From Heliopora coerulea (taxonomy: Eukaryota; Cnidaria; Anthozoa; Scleralcyonacea; Helioporidae): a stretch of 64,000 nucleotides of DNA. The position numbers were made by a program, and so were the translations under genes. The notes under the pieces were generated by a model, which saw only the letters and a program-made list of their open reading frames with translations, ran no database searches and had not been told where the DNA came from. Shown in pieces: positions 46,373-57,421 of this stretch (its first letter is position 1; each line of letters starts with the position of its first letter). The DNA is taken from the NCBI GenBank assembly GCA_030142905.1, contig JASJOG010000624.1, positions 1 to 64,000 on the forward strand, read 5' to 3'.

Positions 46373-47130
46373 GATTCCAAGAAGTTGTTTGCGTTTCAAA
46401 AAAGCATGTGGAACATGTTTCACGGCTTTATTCCGTGTTTTGTTGCAGGCAGTTAATATTTCCTCACAATTTACGACAGAAGACTGGTCCCCTACCTTAT
46501 AATAAATCAAATAAACAATGTGCAACAGCAACTCTCCACAGTCCGAAAGAAGACATACGAACGGTCGTGAAGTTCAAGTCCTCCGAAATTGTTTCTGAGC
46601 CTTAGACGGGGGATCAAACAGGTAATCTTATCATTATCAGGCAAGGCCTCTTGGCATTGAGCTATCAAGATTAAGTTGAATGGTTAAGGTTTCTAGTGTT
46701 TAGAGTCTACCCCTTGAGAATCACCAATATAAAGTAAATTTTATATCTAACACACATAAAAAAGCATCACAATAGTAATGACATCTTACACGACTTAGTG
46801 TCGTGAGAAGTTTTTATCGAACACGAAATGCGAAGTAAATGCAGCTATAACTGTACTTAGCTTTCGGAACGGTAATACGGTCAAATTTTTCCCGGTAATG
46901 ACCAATCTAGAGCTTCATGTTACTAGAGGGATTCTGAACAGTTATATTCCGAAAGAGGTACACTTATGCACCATGCAGATAACTACGAGATTTAATCGGT
47001 TCTTAGCACGTTTTTGGGATTACACAACACAAGGATCCGGTCAACGAAGTTACACTTGAAATCCTAAAAATATTTTGGTCAGTAAAAGGAAATACCAGCT
47101 ATCTGTTTTGAAAACGCTGGCTGGCCTTTC
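46373..47130. other. Unannotated DNA with a degenerate SINE
   Basis: A decayed family-1 SINE head lies at about 46560-46690 (-), and a SINE tail fragment near 47130 touches the LINE. A 61-codon minus frame at 46346-46531 has no recognised motif. Confidence 0.5.
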
Positions 47131-47149
47131 AACCTGAGCGGAAGCCACC

Positions 47150-47214
47150 ATATATAGATAGATAGATAGATTAGATTAGATTAGATTAGATTAGATTAGA
47201 TTAGATAGATTTTA
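47150..47214. repeat. (GATA)n/(GATTA)n tail
   Basis: The microsatellite 3' tail of the minus-strand LINE that follows. Confidence 0.85.
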
Positions 47215-48175
47215 TTTTGACACGGTAGTTCTTTCAGAAGTAAAAATTACATCAATTTCTAAATCTGTTCTACCTAGAAGCCGTGTGTAAAAACTAACTA
47301 TATTTACATTTTTTTTTATCATGATCTATAAAGATATGCACACAATATTTACAGAGTATTTACAATATTAGTATTACAATATTGTTGTCAATGCAAAAGT
47401 TCTCGAACTTTCTTTTTAAATTTTGTGAGGTTTTCCTCTGCTTTTAATGAGTTAGTTAAGGAGTTCCACAGCATGGTTCCTGATACTGCAAAGCTGTCAT
47501 GATAGGTTTTAGTTCGAACTTTTGGTATTTGGAAATCACAGTTGGATGCTCTGAGGTTGTAGACACTTGATCCATACTGTTTTTCAAACATATCATTCAA
47601 ATATGATGGAGCATGTCCATTTACAATTTTGTGTATCATGACAGCTCTTTGGTATTTCCTGTTGTGAGCTCCTGTAGACCAGACCATCCTAGATGAGAGA
47701 AAATTTCACTGGTAAGGCGTGTATATGGCCCGCTTGTAATTATACGAGCTGCACGGTTTTGCAACTTTTGGAGTTTATCTGAAAGTGTTTGGTCTACACT
47801 ATCCCACACAGCAGAGCAATACTTGAAGTGAGGCTCTACAACAGCATAGTATATGTTGGTCAGTAATTGTTGGTTAACAAATGGCTTGGCTTTCTTTAAG
47901 ACTCGTAAACCAGTTTTAACTTTCTTTATTGCGTTTCCTATATGGTATTTCCATGTCAAATTTTCATCAATTGTGAGACCTAGACATTTCACTTTTTCAG
48001 CTTGTTTTAGTGTTGTTCCATTAATAGATAAATTTAGGGTATCATTAAGAGTTGCCAATCTTTGTCGTGATCCAATTAGCATATATTCGGTTTTAACGAA
48101 ATTTAGTGAAAGCTTGTTTGCACTAAGCCATTCTACGACCCTGTTTATATCCTTCTCTAATATTGTCTTGATTTC
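47215..48175 (-). pseudogene. Jockey-type LINE C-terminal fragment
   Basis: Minus strand from 48082: EKVKCLGLTIDENLTWKYHI, then VVEPHFKYCSAVWDS, KLQKLQNRAARII, and a shift near 47650 to MIHKIVNGHAPSYL and the WNSLTNSLKAEENL terminus. This is the thumb/C-terminal part of a CR1/L2-like RT; the catalytic part is missing. Confidence 0.85.
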
Positions 48176-48275
48176 AGGTATACTAGATCCAGGGATACTA
48201 GATCCAGGGATACTAGATCCAGGGATACTAGATCCAGGTATACTAGATCAGGTATACTAGATCAGGTATACTAGA
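48176..48275. repeat. 15-bp minisatellite
   Basis: Four to six units of GGATACTAGATCCAG with shortened ATACTAGATCAGGT variants at the 5' truncation point of the LINE. Confidence 0.85.
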
Positions 48276-49253
48276 TCCAGATCCTAGATAGATAGAAAGA
48301 TAGATAGATAGATAGATTAGATAGATTAAATAGATTAGATAGAGTAGATAGATTAGATAGATTAGATAGATTAGATAGATTAGATAGAGTAGATAGATTA
48401 GATAGATTAGATAGATTAGATAGATTAGATAGATTAGATAGATTAGATAGATTAGATAGATTAGATAGATTAGATAGATTAGATAGAGTAGATAGATTAG
48501 ATAGATTAGATAGATTAGATAGATTAGATTAGATAGATTAGATAGATTAGATAGATTAGATAAATTAGATAGATTAGATAGAGTAGATAGAGTAGATAGA
48601 TTAGATAGATTAGATAGATTAGATAGATTAGATAGATTAGATAGATTAGATAGATCAGATAGATCAGATAGATTAGATAGATTAGATAGATTAGATAGAT
48701 TAGATTAGATAGATTAGATAGAGTAGATAGATTAGATAGATTAGATAGATTAGATAGATTAGATAGATTAGATAGATTAGATAGAGTAGATAGATTAGAT
48801 AGATTATATAGATTAGATAGATTAGATAGATTAGATAGATTAGATAGATTAGATAGATTAGATAGATTAGATAGATTAGATAGATTAGATAGATTAGATA
48901 GATTAGATAGATCAGATAGATTAGATAGATTATATAGATTTGATAGATTAGATAGATAGATAGATTAGATAGATTAGATAGATTAGATAGATTAGATAGA
49001 TTAGATAGATTAGATAGAGTAAATAGAGTAGATAGATTAGATAGATTAGATAGATTAGATAGATTAGATAGATTAGATAGATTAGATAGATTAGATAGAT
49101 TAGATAGATTAGATAGAGTAGATAGATTAGATAGATTAGATAGATTAGATAGATTAGATAGATTAGATAGATTAGATAGATTAGATAGATTAGATAGATT
49201 AGATAGATTAGATAGATTAGATAGATTAGATAGATTAGATAGATTTGATAGAT

Positions 49254-49284
<31 letters not shown>

Positions 49285-49295
49285 ATAGATAGATA
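48276..49295. repeat. 1-kb satellite of 9-bp TTAGATAGA units
   Basis: About a kilobase of GATTAGATA repeats with occasional GAGTAGATA, ATCAGATA or dropped units. The minus-strand frame of repeating Ile-Tyr-Leu across it is an artefact of the 9-bp period. Confidence 0.95.
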
Positions 49296-51640
49296 TATAG
49301 ATTTATTTAAAATTACATCGCAGCCCAAAAAAGGCTGAATTTCGTAATTATTTACATTTAAAAATTTTTACAATAAAACTTTTATCTATACTATACTACC
49401 CGATATGTCTCACAAGCAATTTTTTAATGAATAACTTTAATTAGATTTAAAACTATATAACATTAAATTAACTAAATAGTATTTTCAAAAAAACTTAAAA
49501 ATTTAGCAAGTATACAAATTAGAGTATAGGCGGACGTTTCATTAATTGCGCATAGCGAAAATAAAAGAGTTTATTGTTCTATTTGTTTAAACGCGTGGGA
49601 TGTCAAAATTTCGCTGATTTCGTAACTTATAATATGGATTATATCTTTCTGGTAATAATTTATTGAGTTTATGGCTTGGATCTGAAGTTATAGATTGAAA
49701 AGGTTTATTATGCAGATGTTCATGATGGTCCTTCATGGGTTTAACACCTAAACTTTCAAGAGCAGTATAATAATCCAAGTCTGCCATAATAATAGTCATG
49801 ACCCTTTTCTCCAGACGCACAAACTCACTTTTTAAGTATTGCGGTAGGGAATGGTAAAAAGCTGGTATTCCATAATCTACCACCGATCTAATACACAATA
49901 CATAAAACAACGCTAAATCTTGCGCTGGTACTTTAGCCCGCCTTAATTGTACTAAAAAATACAATCTTTTACCAACTTTCTTTATAACTTCATCTATGTG
50001 GGCATTCCAGGTCAAGTTGTTACTAAAAGTCAAACCTAACAGTTTAACGCAATTCACTACTTCCAACTCCTTGCCATTAACAACTACAGGATCAAAAACT
50101 GCAGGTATCTTTGCAAATGAAATTCTTAATTCTTTACATTTGCTCGGATTTAAGTGGACTGTGTTTTCATGTGATCATTCCATAACACGATCAGCTGTAA
50201 ACTGGGCGTTGCTGACTTCCTCCTTGGGAACTATTTCGGACGTTGTCGTATCATCTACATATTTCCAAACATGATGATCACTGATTTCTAGGTCATTGAT
50301 CATAAGGGTAAACACACCAAAGTCCCAACTTTTTTCCATGTGGTACCCCAGAAGGGACTGATCCCCACTCCGAATAGCAGCTGTCAGCCATTCTAATTCT
50401 TTGAAATCTGTTCGTTAGAAAGTTGATTATCCAATTGACGACACTTCTAGGTAAATCCAGGTTACATAACTTATCAATTAAGATGTTGTGGTCAATGAGA
50501 TCAAAAGCTTTACGATAATCAAATAATATAGTTCTTACAGTTGCCCCATTACCATCAGTCCCTAGATACCAGTGATGCAACATACTAATTAAAGCTATCG
50601 TGGTAGAAGATTTTTGGATTACTCCAAACTGGTTCGCATCAATTACTTTTAATATTGCTGGTTAAACATAGTCTTCTACTATGAACTCTTCCGCCAATCT
50701 GGAAGAACAAAGTGTGAGCGAAATAGGTCTTAAGTCTTTCTTCAGATCGTGAACGGACTTCGCTCTCGTACTGGTGATACATCAGCCATCTTCCAAACGA
50801 TGGGTAAACATTGCTCATGATAGGAAGCATTTAGGACGTACATAAAGGAAAGGGCCACCATGTTCGAATATTCCTTTAAAAACCAGTTTGGTATTTCATC
50901 AGGTCAAGACGCTTTACCCTGGTTAAGCTTCATCAAGGCCTTCTCTACCCGACTCTCAGTTATACTTAGGAACTCCGGCAACTCTTCCAAGGGAAGACGT
51001 GCTGGTTGAGCTGGTAAACGGTACTCTTGAAGCGGTTCCAGAAAAGCTGCATTAATAACATTAGCTTGTCCATGTTGCAAGAGATTCAAAAACTCGTCAA
51101 CATTCCTTTGACATGTTACGTCACTGTTTTTGATTTTCATATTACTAAGATGTTTCACTTCTTTTCACCATCTCTTTGGATTTTCCCCTTTCAGTTGGTG
51201 TATATTCAATTTATAATAATTTGCTCTGCATTTTTTCCTTTCTCTGTTGACTAAATTGCTATAATACTTAAATTTAGAAGAATTCGTACCGTATTTGTTA
51301 AACGTTTTTTGTCTTTTCAGAATAAGGGATTTTAATTTCTGAGTCATTCATGGAGCATCAGCCGTGCAGATCCGAATCTGTTTTTCTGGCATAAGTAAAT
51401 CTAGGCCAGTATGCACTACTCCATAAAAGTGTTCCACATTTTTTCACAACTATTCAGAGGGTCAAACATCGAAGACCAATCCACGAGGTTCAAATATCTT
51501 CCCATTTCATCCTTACGGCTTCTCCGTCGGTCACGTCTTGTAATCACTTTCTTGGTGTTACTTTTATGTTCTTTAATTTTAAGGGAAGCCACGACAGTGT
51601 TATGGTCAGATAAACCAAATGGTGGATAAGCTTGCGGCGA
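49296..51640 (-). pseudogene. Jockey-type (CR1-like) LINE
   Basis: Minus strand: linker LKSLILKRQKTFNKYG (51330), the VNAAFLEPL-like VINAAFLEPLQEYR and ITESRVEKALMKLNQGK (51060-50910), RT motif A ILFDYRKAFDLIDHNIL (50510), motif B region SGVPHG (50330), then VNCVKLLGLTFSNNLTWNAHI and PAFYHSLPQYLKSEFVRLEKR (50060-49790). Frame breaks occur near 50890, 50640, 50310 and 50180. The 3' end joins a GATA tail. Confidence 0.85.
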
Positions 51641-51659
51641 ATACTAGTAGTCATGCGTA

Positions 51660-52185
51660 TTAGTTAACACAAGGTTTAGTGTGGCATATGTTAATAATGA
51701 TATTGATCAATTTATATTTTAGAAGTGCAAGAGCTAGAAGATATCTTGAGATGATAGATAAACGATCGTCAAGCTCTATCCTCAGAAAAATGATTTCGGA
51801 CCCCCAGACGGGGATCGAACCCTCAACCTTCTGATGACTGGTAAGACGCTCTAAACATTGAGCTACCAAAACTCTGATGGTGAGCCAAGGTGCAAGAATG
51901 TTGCGGGTTCGATCCCCGTCTGGGGCTCAGAAATCGTTTTTCTGAGCATAGAGCTTCACGATCACTCATCTATTATCCAAAGATATCTCCAAGCTCTCAC
52001 CCTTCTAAAATACAAATTTGATTAATATCATTATTAACATATAGTGGCTTCCGCTCAGGTGGCACATAAGTCGAACTTGCACCTTAGCTCACCATCTGTT
52101 TAATGGTTAAAGCGTCTCACCGGTAATCAGAAAGTTGAGGGTTCGATCCCCGTTTGGGGCTTAGAAATCGTTTTTCTGAGGATCA
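51660..52185. mobile_element. Inverted SINE pair (family 1)
   Basis: A minus copy (51700-51893) is followed at once by plus-strand SINE tail and then a full plus copy (52035-52180). A and B boxes are seen in the plus copy (TTTAATGG degenerate, GGTTCGATCCC). Confidence 0.8.
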
Positions 52186-53975
52186 ATCAATCAATCAACT
52201 TTTATTAAAGAGGGTAACGACATAACAGCATTAACTGATAAACTAGCTGTCCTCGATTACATAAATCAAAATAAATAAATAAGAAATATAAGAACTATAA
52301 GTTGACACTATAAAACTGTAAAATGATCAATATCCTTTAAAATATCAACATAAAAATTTATCAGAGCTTTCTTAAAATTATTCACACTTTTGATCACCTT
52401 CAGTTTGTTTGGCAAGGCGTTCCATAGCCTTGCCATTCTGACTGAAAAGGACCGGCCTCCTTCAGTTTCTCTTTTAAAGCGCGGACAAACCAAGTTTATT
52501 GAACCATATCGACTATTTCGATCATGGATGTCAGAATTTTCTCTTAAGATGTCCTCTGTATATACTGGGCAGTCGCAGAACAGACGTTTGTGAACCAGAA
52601 CACACACGTTCACTTTTACTTCACGAGAAAAAAGATAGCTTCTCCAATTTCTTAAATAGCTCAACACTATTCGCCCTTGCATCCGCATCTAGAATAACCA
52701 TTGCAGCTAGCTTTTGAAGTCGCAAGACCCTTTGTAAGTTCTCAATTTAACACGATGACCCCATGGTTACGCCATACATCATAGGCTCTTTGATCATAGC
52801 GTTATAATAAATAATAAGCTGCTCAACGGGAAGAAAACTCTTGATTTTTGCAAAACAGTGATGCGTTGAGAAAGCTTCTTACAGAGAGAATCGACATGCT
52901 CGTCAAAGGACATTCCTCCGTCTAACTTTACACCCAACAAGAAGTCATTAATGAATATGAAGGACAATACGGGTCCCAAAATGCTACCCTTTGAAACCCC
53001 AAGATTTCCTCTTTCAGCCCTAGAATGACATCCATTTATGTTTACATATTGTCTACGACCACGTAGGTAGCTTGTAAATAATGGAAGATAGTCCTCACCA
53101 ATTCCAAGAGCCTTGAGCTTAGATATCAACAAGTGATGATCTACAAGGTCAAACGCTTTCTTATAATCCACGAAAACTATCCCAGTTACTCTGTCTTTAT
53201 CGAGATCAAGTAAAAACTGATCTACAAATCTTATTAAGGCTGTCTCAGTTCAATGCAATTTTCTAAACCCAGACTGGAGTCTATAGAGAAGTTTATTTTT
53301 ACTGAGAAATGCACATGCAGCTCGACAGATGTGTTTCTCCAACTGTTTTGACAGAATAGGTGAAACTGATATCGGTTGGTAGCTGTTCTAGTCATCTCTG
53401 CTTCCATTCCCTTTATAAACCTGTATAACCTTCGCTGTTTTCCAGACAATCGGGAACTGTTTCGTATACAAACAAAAATTTAACACCCTAGTAAGAGAAG
53501 GCGCTATATCAGGTGCAGCAACTTTAAGGATCTTCACACTAACGCCTTCATCACCAGTTGTCTTATGTGATGGGATAGACAATAACAATTCCAATACATC
53601 CTTTTGAACAACAAGGACATCTCAGAGTTACTATCTGGTATAAAACTAATATCAGACGGACTTTGGTACCTACCAAACAATGCAAGGATTTTCTAAGGCT
53701 GGTCAATAAAGTAACAGTTGAAAATCTCAGCAATAGTTTTATTTTCCGTTATTACTACGTCGTTCTCAACTATTTGCAATATTCCATTTTTCGTTTCACT
53801 GCCATCCTTAGACAAACACTTGATCAAGTTCCAAAGTTTACTTGAATTATTCTTGTGTTCAGAAGCCTTTTCTTTAAAATAGTCTTGCTTAGTTTTCTTA
53901 ATCAATTTATTCACGCTATTTTTGACGATTGCTCGTCTATCATCTGAAGTAATCAACTGTCTTTCCATTCTCTTT
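52186..53975 (-). pseudogene. Jockey-type LINE with RT core deletion
   Basis: The 3' tail (ATCA)n is at 52186. Minus strand: KTKQDYFKEKASEHKNN (53890), MELLLSIPSHKTTGDEGVSVKILK (53590), WKTAKVIQVYKG, MDYKKAFDLVDHHLL (motif A, 53165), SKGSILGPVLSFIFINDFLLG (motif B, 52990), then immediately SFDEHVDSL, so the catalytic ADD segment is missing. The C-terminus is RLWNALPNKLK. Frame breaks near 53610 and 53390. Confidence 0.85.
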
Positions 53976-54375
53976 CAGTGTTAAATATTTGCATGAAAAA
54001 GAAAACGTCGTAAGGTATTCTTGTGCCGGTATTCAGCTGACGTAATAAGGGGAACCGACCATTCTGTATCAACGTTATGAATATTGTACATCACAGTTAT
54101 TCAGGTGTAAACCTTCAAGCTTTCACTTCTATGTCACTGTACAACATTCTTAACGTCGAAAGGGATGTCACTGTGTTGAGACAATTTCGTGTCGGAAATC
54201 TTAGACTGAAAAAATTACCTGTAGTTCTCACTCATTTGCTTTAAAAGCAGTTCAGAAATTTTCATGTCAAGACTTGTCAGTGCACTCGAAAAGTGTACTG
54301 ACTGTTGTGGAAGTCACTGTTGCATTATAATATTGATATATAAGATATCAAGGACCGAAGTACGTTAATTCACTT
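53976..54375. repeat. Duplicated host intron segment (copy 2)
   Basis: Empty-site version of 16245-16900, lacking the hAT MITE. The left edge is cut by the LINE. Confidence 0.8.
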
Positions 54376-54690
54376 ACCGATTAAATTATCAACTCTGTTT
54401 CGTTGAAATTTTTTACGGCTAAACTAAAGGTATTATTAAACAAACGAGTATTTTTGTACGTCATCATTTAGGTTTATGTGTCATTTGACCATTCTATAGA
54501 AGGCCAAAACGCCATTATGCAGGCATCTTGATGTGGGTGGGTGGTTGGCTGGCTGGGTTTGTGGCAATTACGTGATAGCCCAATAAGTTACGTGTATGAG
54601 TGAAGAATTTACGGAACGTGAAGGACAGGTCGCCAATATCGAGTGGAGCGCGTGGTCCTACGTTTGACGTCCGAGAGAGAACGTTTTGTG
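54376..54690. other. Unannotated host DNA
   Basis: Nothing recognised; a donor-like GTAAGT near 54370 (-) was rejected. Confidence 0.4.
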
Positions 54691-54693
54691 TTA

Positions 54694-55404
54694 GGCCTAG
54701 TTCAGACGTAGAAGTTCTGTCGCTTTTAATTCGTCACATTTAATACTACGAAAACTCGACGGAGGTGACAAGTTTCAGTTCAGAAGTAGAATTTAATGTG
54801 TCGCATTTAATTCGAATCTTGAAATGTGACACCAAACAGCGCGGTTGTTGATTATTTCACCAAGCGGAAATAGGTCATTCAGACCAAAGTTTTCAAAATA
54901 AGAAGAGAAACGCGGCTTAGATGACTCCAAATATTGCGCTATTAAGACATTTGAGGAGTCATTTAATTCGTCATCATCGTCTGCTTTAACAGATATTGCC
55001 CGGGTCTAATACTTCAGTCCCTGTAACAGGTGACTTTTTTTTATTAGCGTCCCATTCACGCGTATCGTCAGTTTTCTCAACCACAGAGCAGTCTGGACAG
55101 CTCTTCACTGGCACAGCACAAAGAAAACACTCTTGTTTTTTTCTCGTTTCCACTACTTGGACAAGTGTTCTGCTCCTATGCCATGTTGAAAATGATACTC
55201 GTGGGGTCCACGAAGCTTCAAACGTTGTATCATTGGATAAGAAAACTAATTTTACTAATTTATGCATTTTATCCGACTGTATTTTATCCGACGTCTGAAT
55301 CAACATCGAATATCCGTCAAATAAAGTCAGTTCAGAAATCGCATTTCCATCGAACAGAATTGGTCGCATTAAATGCGACTGAACTTCAACTTACGGACTA
55401 AGCC
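54694..55404. mobile_element. PIF/Harbinger-like element (711 bp)
   Basis: The ends GGCCTAGTTCAG and its imperfect complement GGACTAAGCC are flanked by TTA (54691-54693 and 55405-55407). Inside, a Cys-rich minus frame (ECFLCAVPVKSCPDCSV) lies at 55369-54986. The middle 54910-55200 is similar to the sequence just outside the element at 55408-55690. Confidence 0.65.
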
Positions 55405-55407
55405 TTA

Positions 55408-55690
55408 GATCACTGCGAATATTGCGCTGTTAAAATGTTTGTGGAGTCGGTTTATTCTTCATCTTCATCTGATTTAAAGATCTTGCCCGAGTCTAATCTT
55501 TCAGTCCCTGCAACACGCGACTCTTTTATGAGCCTCGCAGGCATAGGTATTGTCAGCTTTCTCTGCAACGAGCAGTCTGGACCGATCTACATTGATATAG
55601 CACTTAGAAAACACTCGTGTTTTTTCCCGTTTCCATAACTTGTACAAGTGTCAGATTCTCGTTACGTGTGTATATCAACGGAGCCATTGC
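55408..55690. repeat. Tandem relative of 54910-55200
   Basis: Shares ATATTGCGCT, TCAGTCCCTG, GAGCAGTCTGGAC and GAAAACACTC in the same order as the interior of the Harbinger-like element. The reading frame on the minus strand is weaker here. Confidence 0.65.
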
Positions 55691-56135
55691 GTTTACGCTG
55701 ATCACACTTAAAATACGTCATTTCCGCGAAAGGCCACTGGCATTTAATTACTTAAACCGTTACCATACCAAAAGAATTATTTTTATTCAGTTCAATGTGA
55801 TCCATTTTGGAACCTGTATTTCTTAATACTATTTATGTCATCAACAACTAAGTAAGTGGACACATGCACACACTGTGTGCCTATTTTTTATATTTGTAAT
55901 TTCATTTAATTCCATTGGGGAAAGTCTAAATCTGTTTTATAAGCCTTATGTGGTTTCTTTTATACTTCCTCACCACATGTCTGTATAAATATTGATATTT
56001 ATTGTCTTTTGTAACATTTTGTGGTAAGCTTAATAAACTCAAACTTAAACTCAAACTCAACTTGTTATGTTACTGGTAGGGATACGGCATTGGCAGGTTA
56101 TAAACTGACATGTCTAATAAAAAAACTGTGTTTAC
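55691..56135. other. Host intron
   Basis: AT-rich; nothing recognised. Confidence 0.4.
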
Positions 56136-56183
56136 GTGAACTTTCATTTTTAACCGTTCCTTCAATGAATTCGTCGACTACCT
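56136..56183 (-). CDS. Host exon, 48 bp, phase 1-1 (type A copy)
   Basis: Minus strand: acceptor CTTATTCAG, donor GTAAAC. It encodes VVDEFIEGTVKNESS. The start VV-EF matches the exons at 30526 and 19220, and intron sequence 1.8 kb downstream matches that following the 19220 exon. Confidence 0.55.
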
Positions 56184-56628
56184 CTGAATAAGATGACAAA
56201 AGATAATCTAAGAAAGACTTCTCAAACATTTATAATTAGACTCAATAACTGTGTTTTCTAGTTTGTGTGCTAAAGTTACTAATCTACTTACTCCTCAACA
56301 AAAGCAAATTTCAAAATCTCCTTAATAAAAATATTCAATTTGCCCATAGTCAGTTACTCGCGTTTCACTCACAAGCTCTAAATAAATTTTATAACCAATA
56401 AATTGAAATGAAATATACGAAACAGAAATTCATGGACCGAACGAATAAGTCCGCTGAAACCCGAAGAGAAGCGAACCGTGCGAAGCTGCACAGTGCGCAA
56501 CGGCTGTCTCAGAGAAAGCTTGGTGGAAATTTCAGTAAGAGAAATAACCAAAACAAACCAAACGCTTCGAGCTAAGTGCGTCCGTAAATCGACAAGAACT
56601 TCATTTATATCGCCAATTCGATGTTTAC
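56184..56628. other. Host intron
   Basis: Between two predicted exons. The open minus frame continuing from the exon into 56378 is read-through into intron. Confidence 0.45.
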
Positions 56629-56740
56629 CTCGCTCGAGGTTGATTTGGGGTCCGTATATTTCAAAGAATAGATCACCTTCGTGCAGCTCTGTAGTTACGT
56701 CCTTAATTCTATTTAATTGCCACGACTTCAAGCAAATTCT
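56629..56740 (-). CDS. Host exon, 112 bp, phase 0 to 1
   Basis: Minus strand: acceptor GCTGTTTACAG, donor GTAAAC. It encodes 37 codons, with phrases SWQLNRIKDVTTEL and LFFEIYGPQINLER, then one base of a split codon. That base joins the 56183 exon in frame (GAG). This is the only exon in the series that looks like folded protein. No family recognised. Upstream exons lie beyond the window or under the transposons. Confidence 0.55.
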
Positions 56741-56906
56741 CTGTAAACAGCGAGGGTTAGATGTAGAGAAGTGACACCCTTATTCATTAACAATCTTTAT
56801 TCAGAACACCTGATTATCTCGAAGCAAAACCGGAGTGGCAAAAACTTTCATATTTCTCATCCATGGAACACCCAGTTGCAACTCAGATTCAGTTTTCAGA
56901 ACTTTA

Positions 56907-57417
56907 CCGTAAAATCCCGGTTATAAGTCCTGGGCTTATACAATTTCGAAAGGGGTTTTGGGTGGGCTTATATCCGGCGAGGCTTTTTTTCGGGGGGGCT
57001 TATAAGCAGAATAAAAAAACATTTCGAAACGAGCTGATAACGTAATGGCAAGAACAGATGCTCTGCATGTCGTCGTTTAAACTGTTGTACACTGAAAACT
57101 ACGATCAAGCATTGAATGGTTTCTTTAACGGTATCTGACGAGATCATAAAAAATCATTGTTCCTTATTCTACTTGTACTGTGAAAATAATTTTATAAAGA
57201 CAACTATGATTAAGGCAACAATGCAACGAGGCAAAGAAGAGCTTGGGGTTTCTCAGCGGAGGTACTTATAAAGGAATACCTTTTCTTTTGGATATTTACA
57301 TATACATTGGCCTATAAGCGGGGTCTTGTAACAGGGATAAATTTTTTGTTTACAAATAGATGGGCTTATAATCGGGTGGGTTAATAACCGCAGGGGCTTA
57401 TGACCGGAATTTTACGG
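56907..57417. mobile_element. TA-flanked MITE (511 bp)
   Basis: The ends CCGTAAAATCCCGGTTATAAG and CCGGAATTTTACGG are inverted relatives, with TA on both sides (56905-56906 and 57418-57419). The motif GGGCTTATA is repeated inside. Probably Tc1/mariner-type. Confidence 0.75.
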
Positions 57418-57421
57418 TATG

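Noticed and set aside
48948..49328. 126-codon minus-strand frame of repeating Ile-Tyr-Leu
   Set aside because: It only reflects the 9-bp satellite period; no coding evidence.
54365..54435. Minus-strand donor GTAAGT with a possible upstream exon
   Set aside because: Phase-1 frames contain stops and the duplicated segment at 16.9 kb lacks a counterpart.
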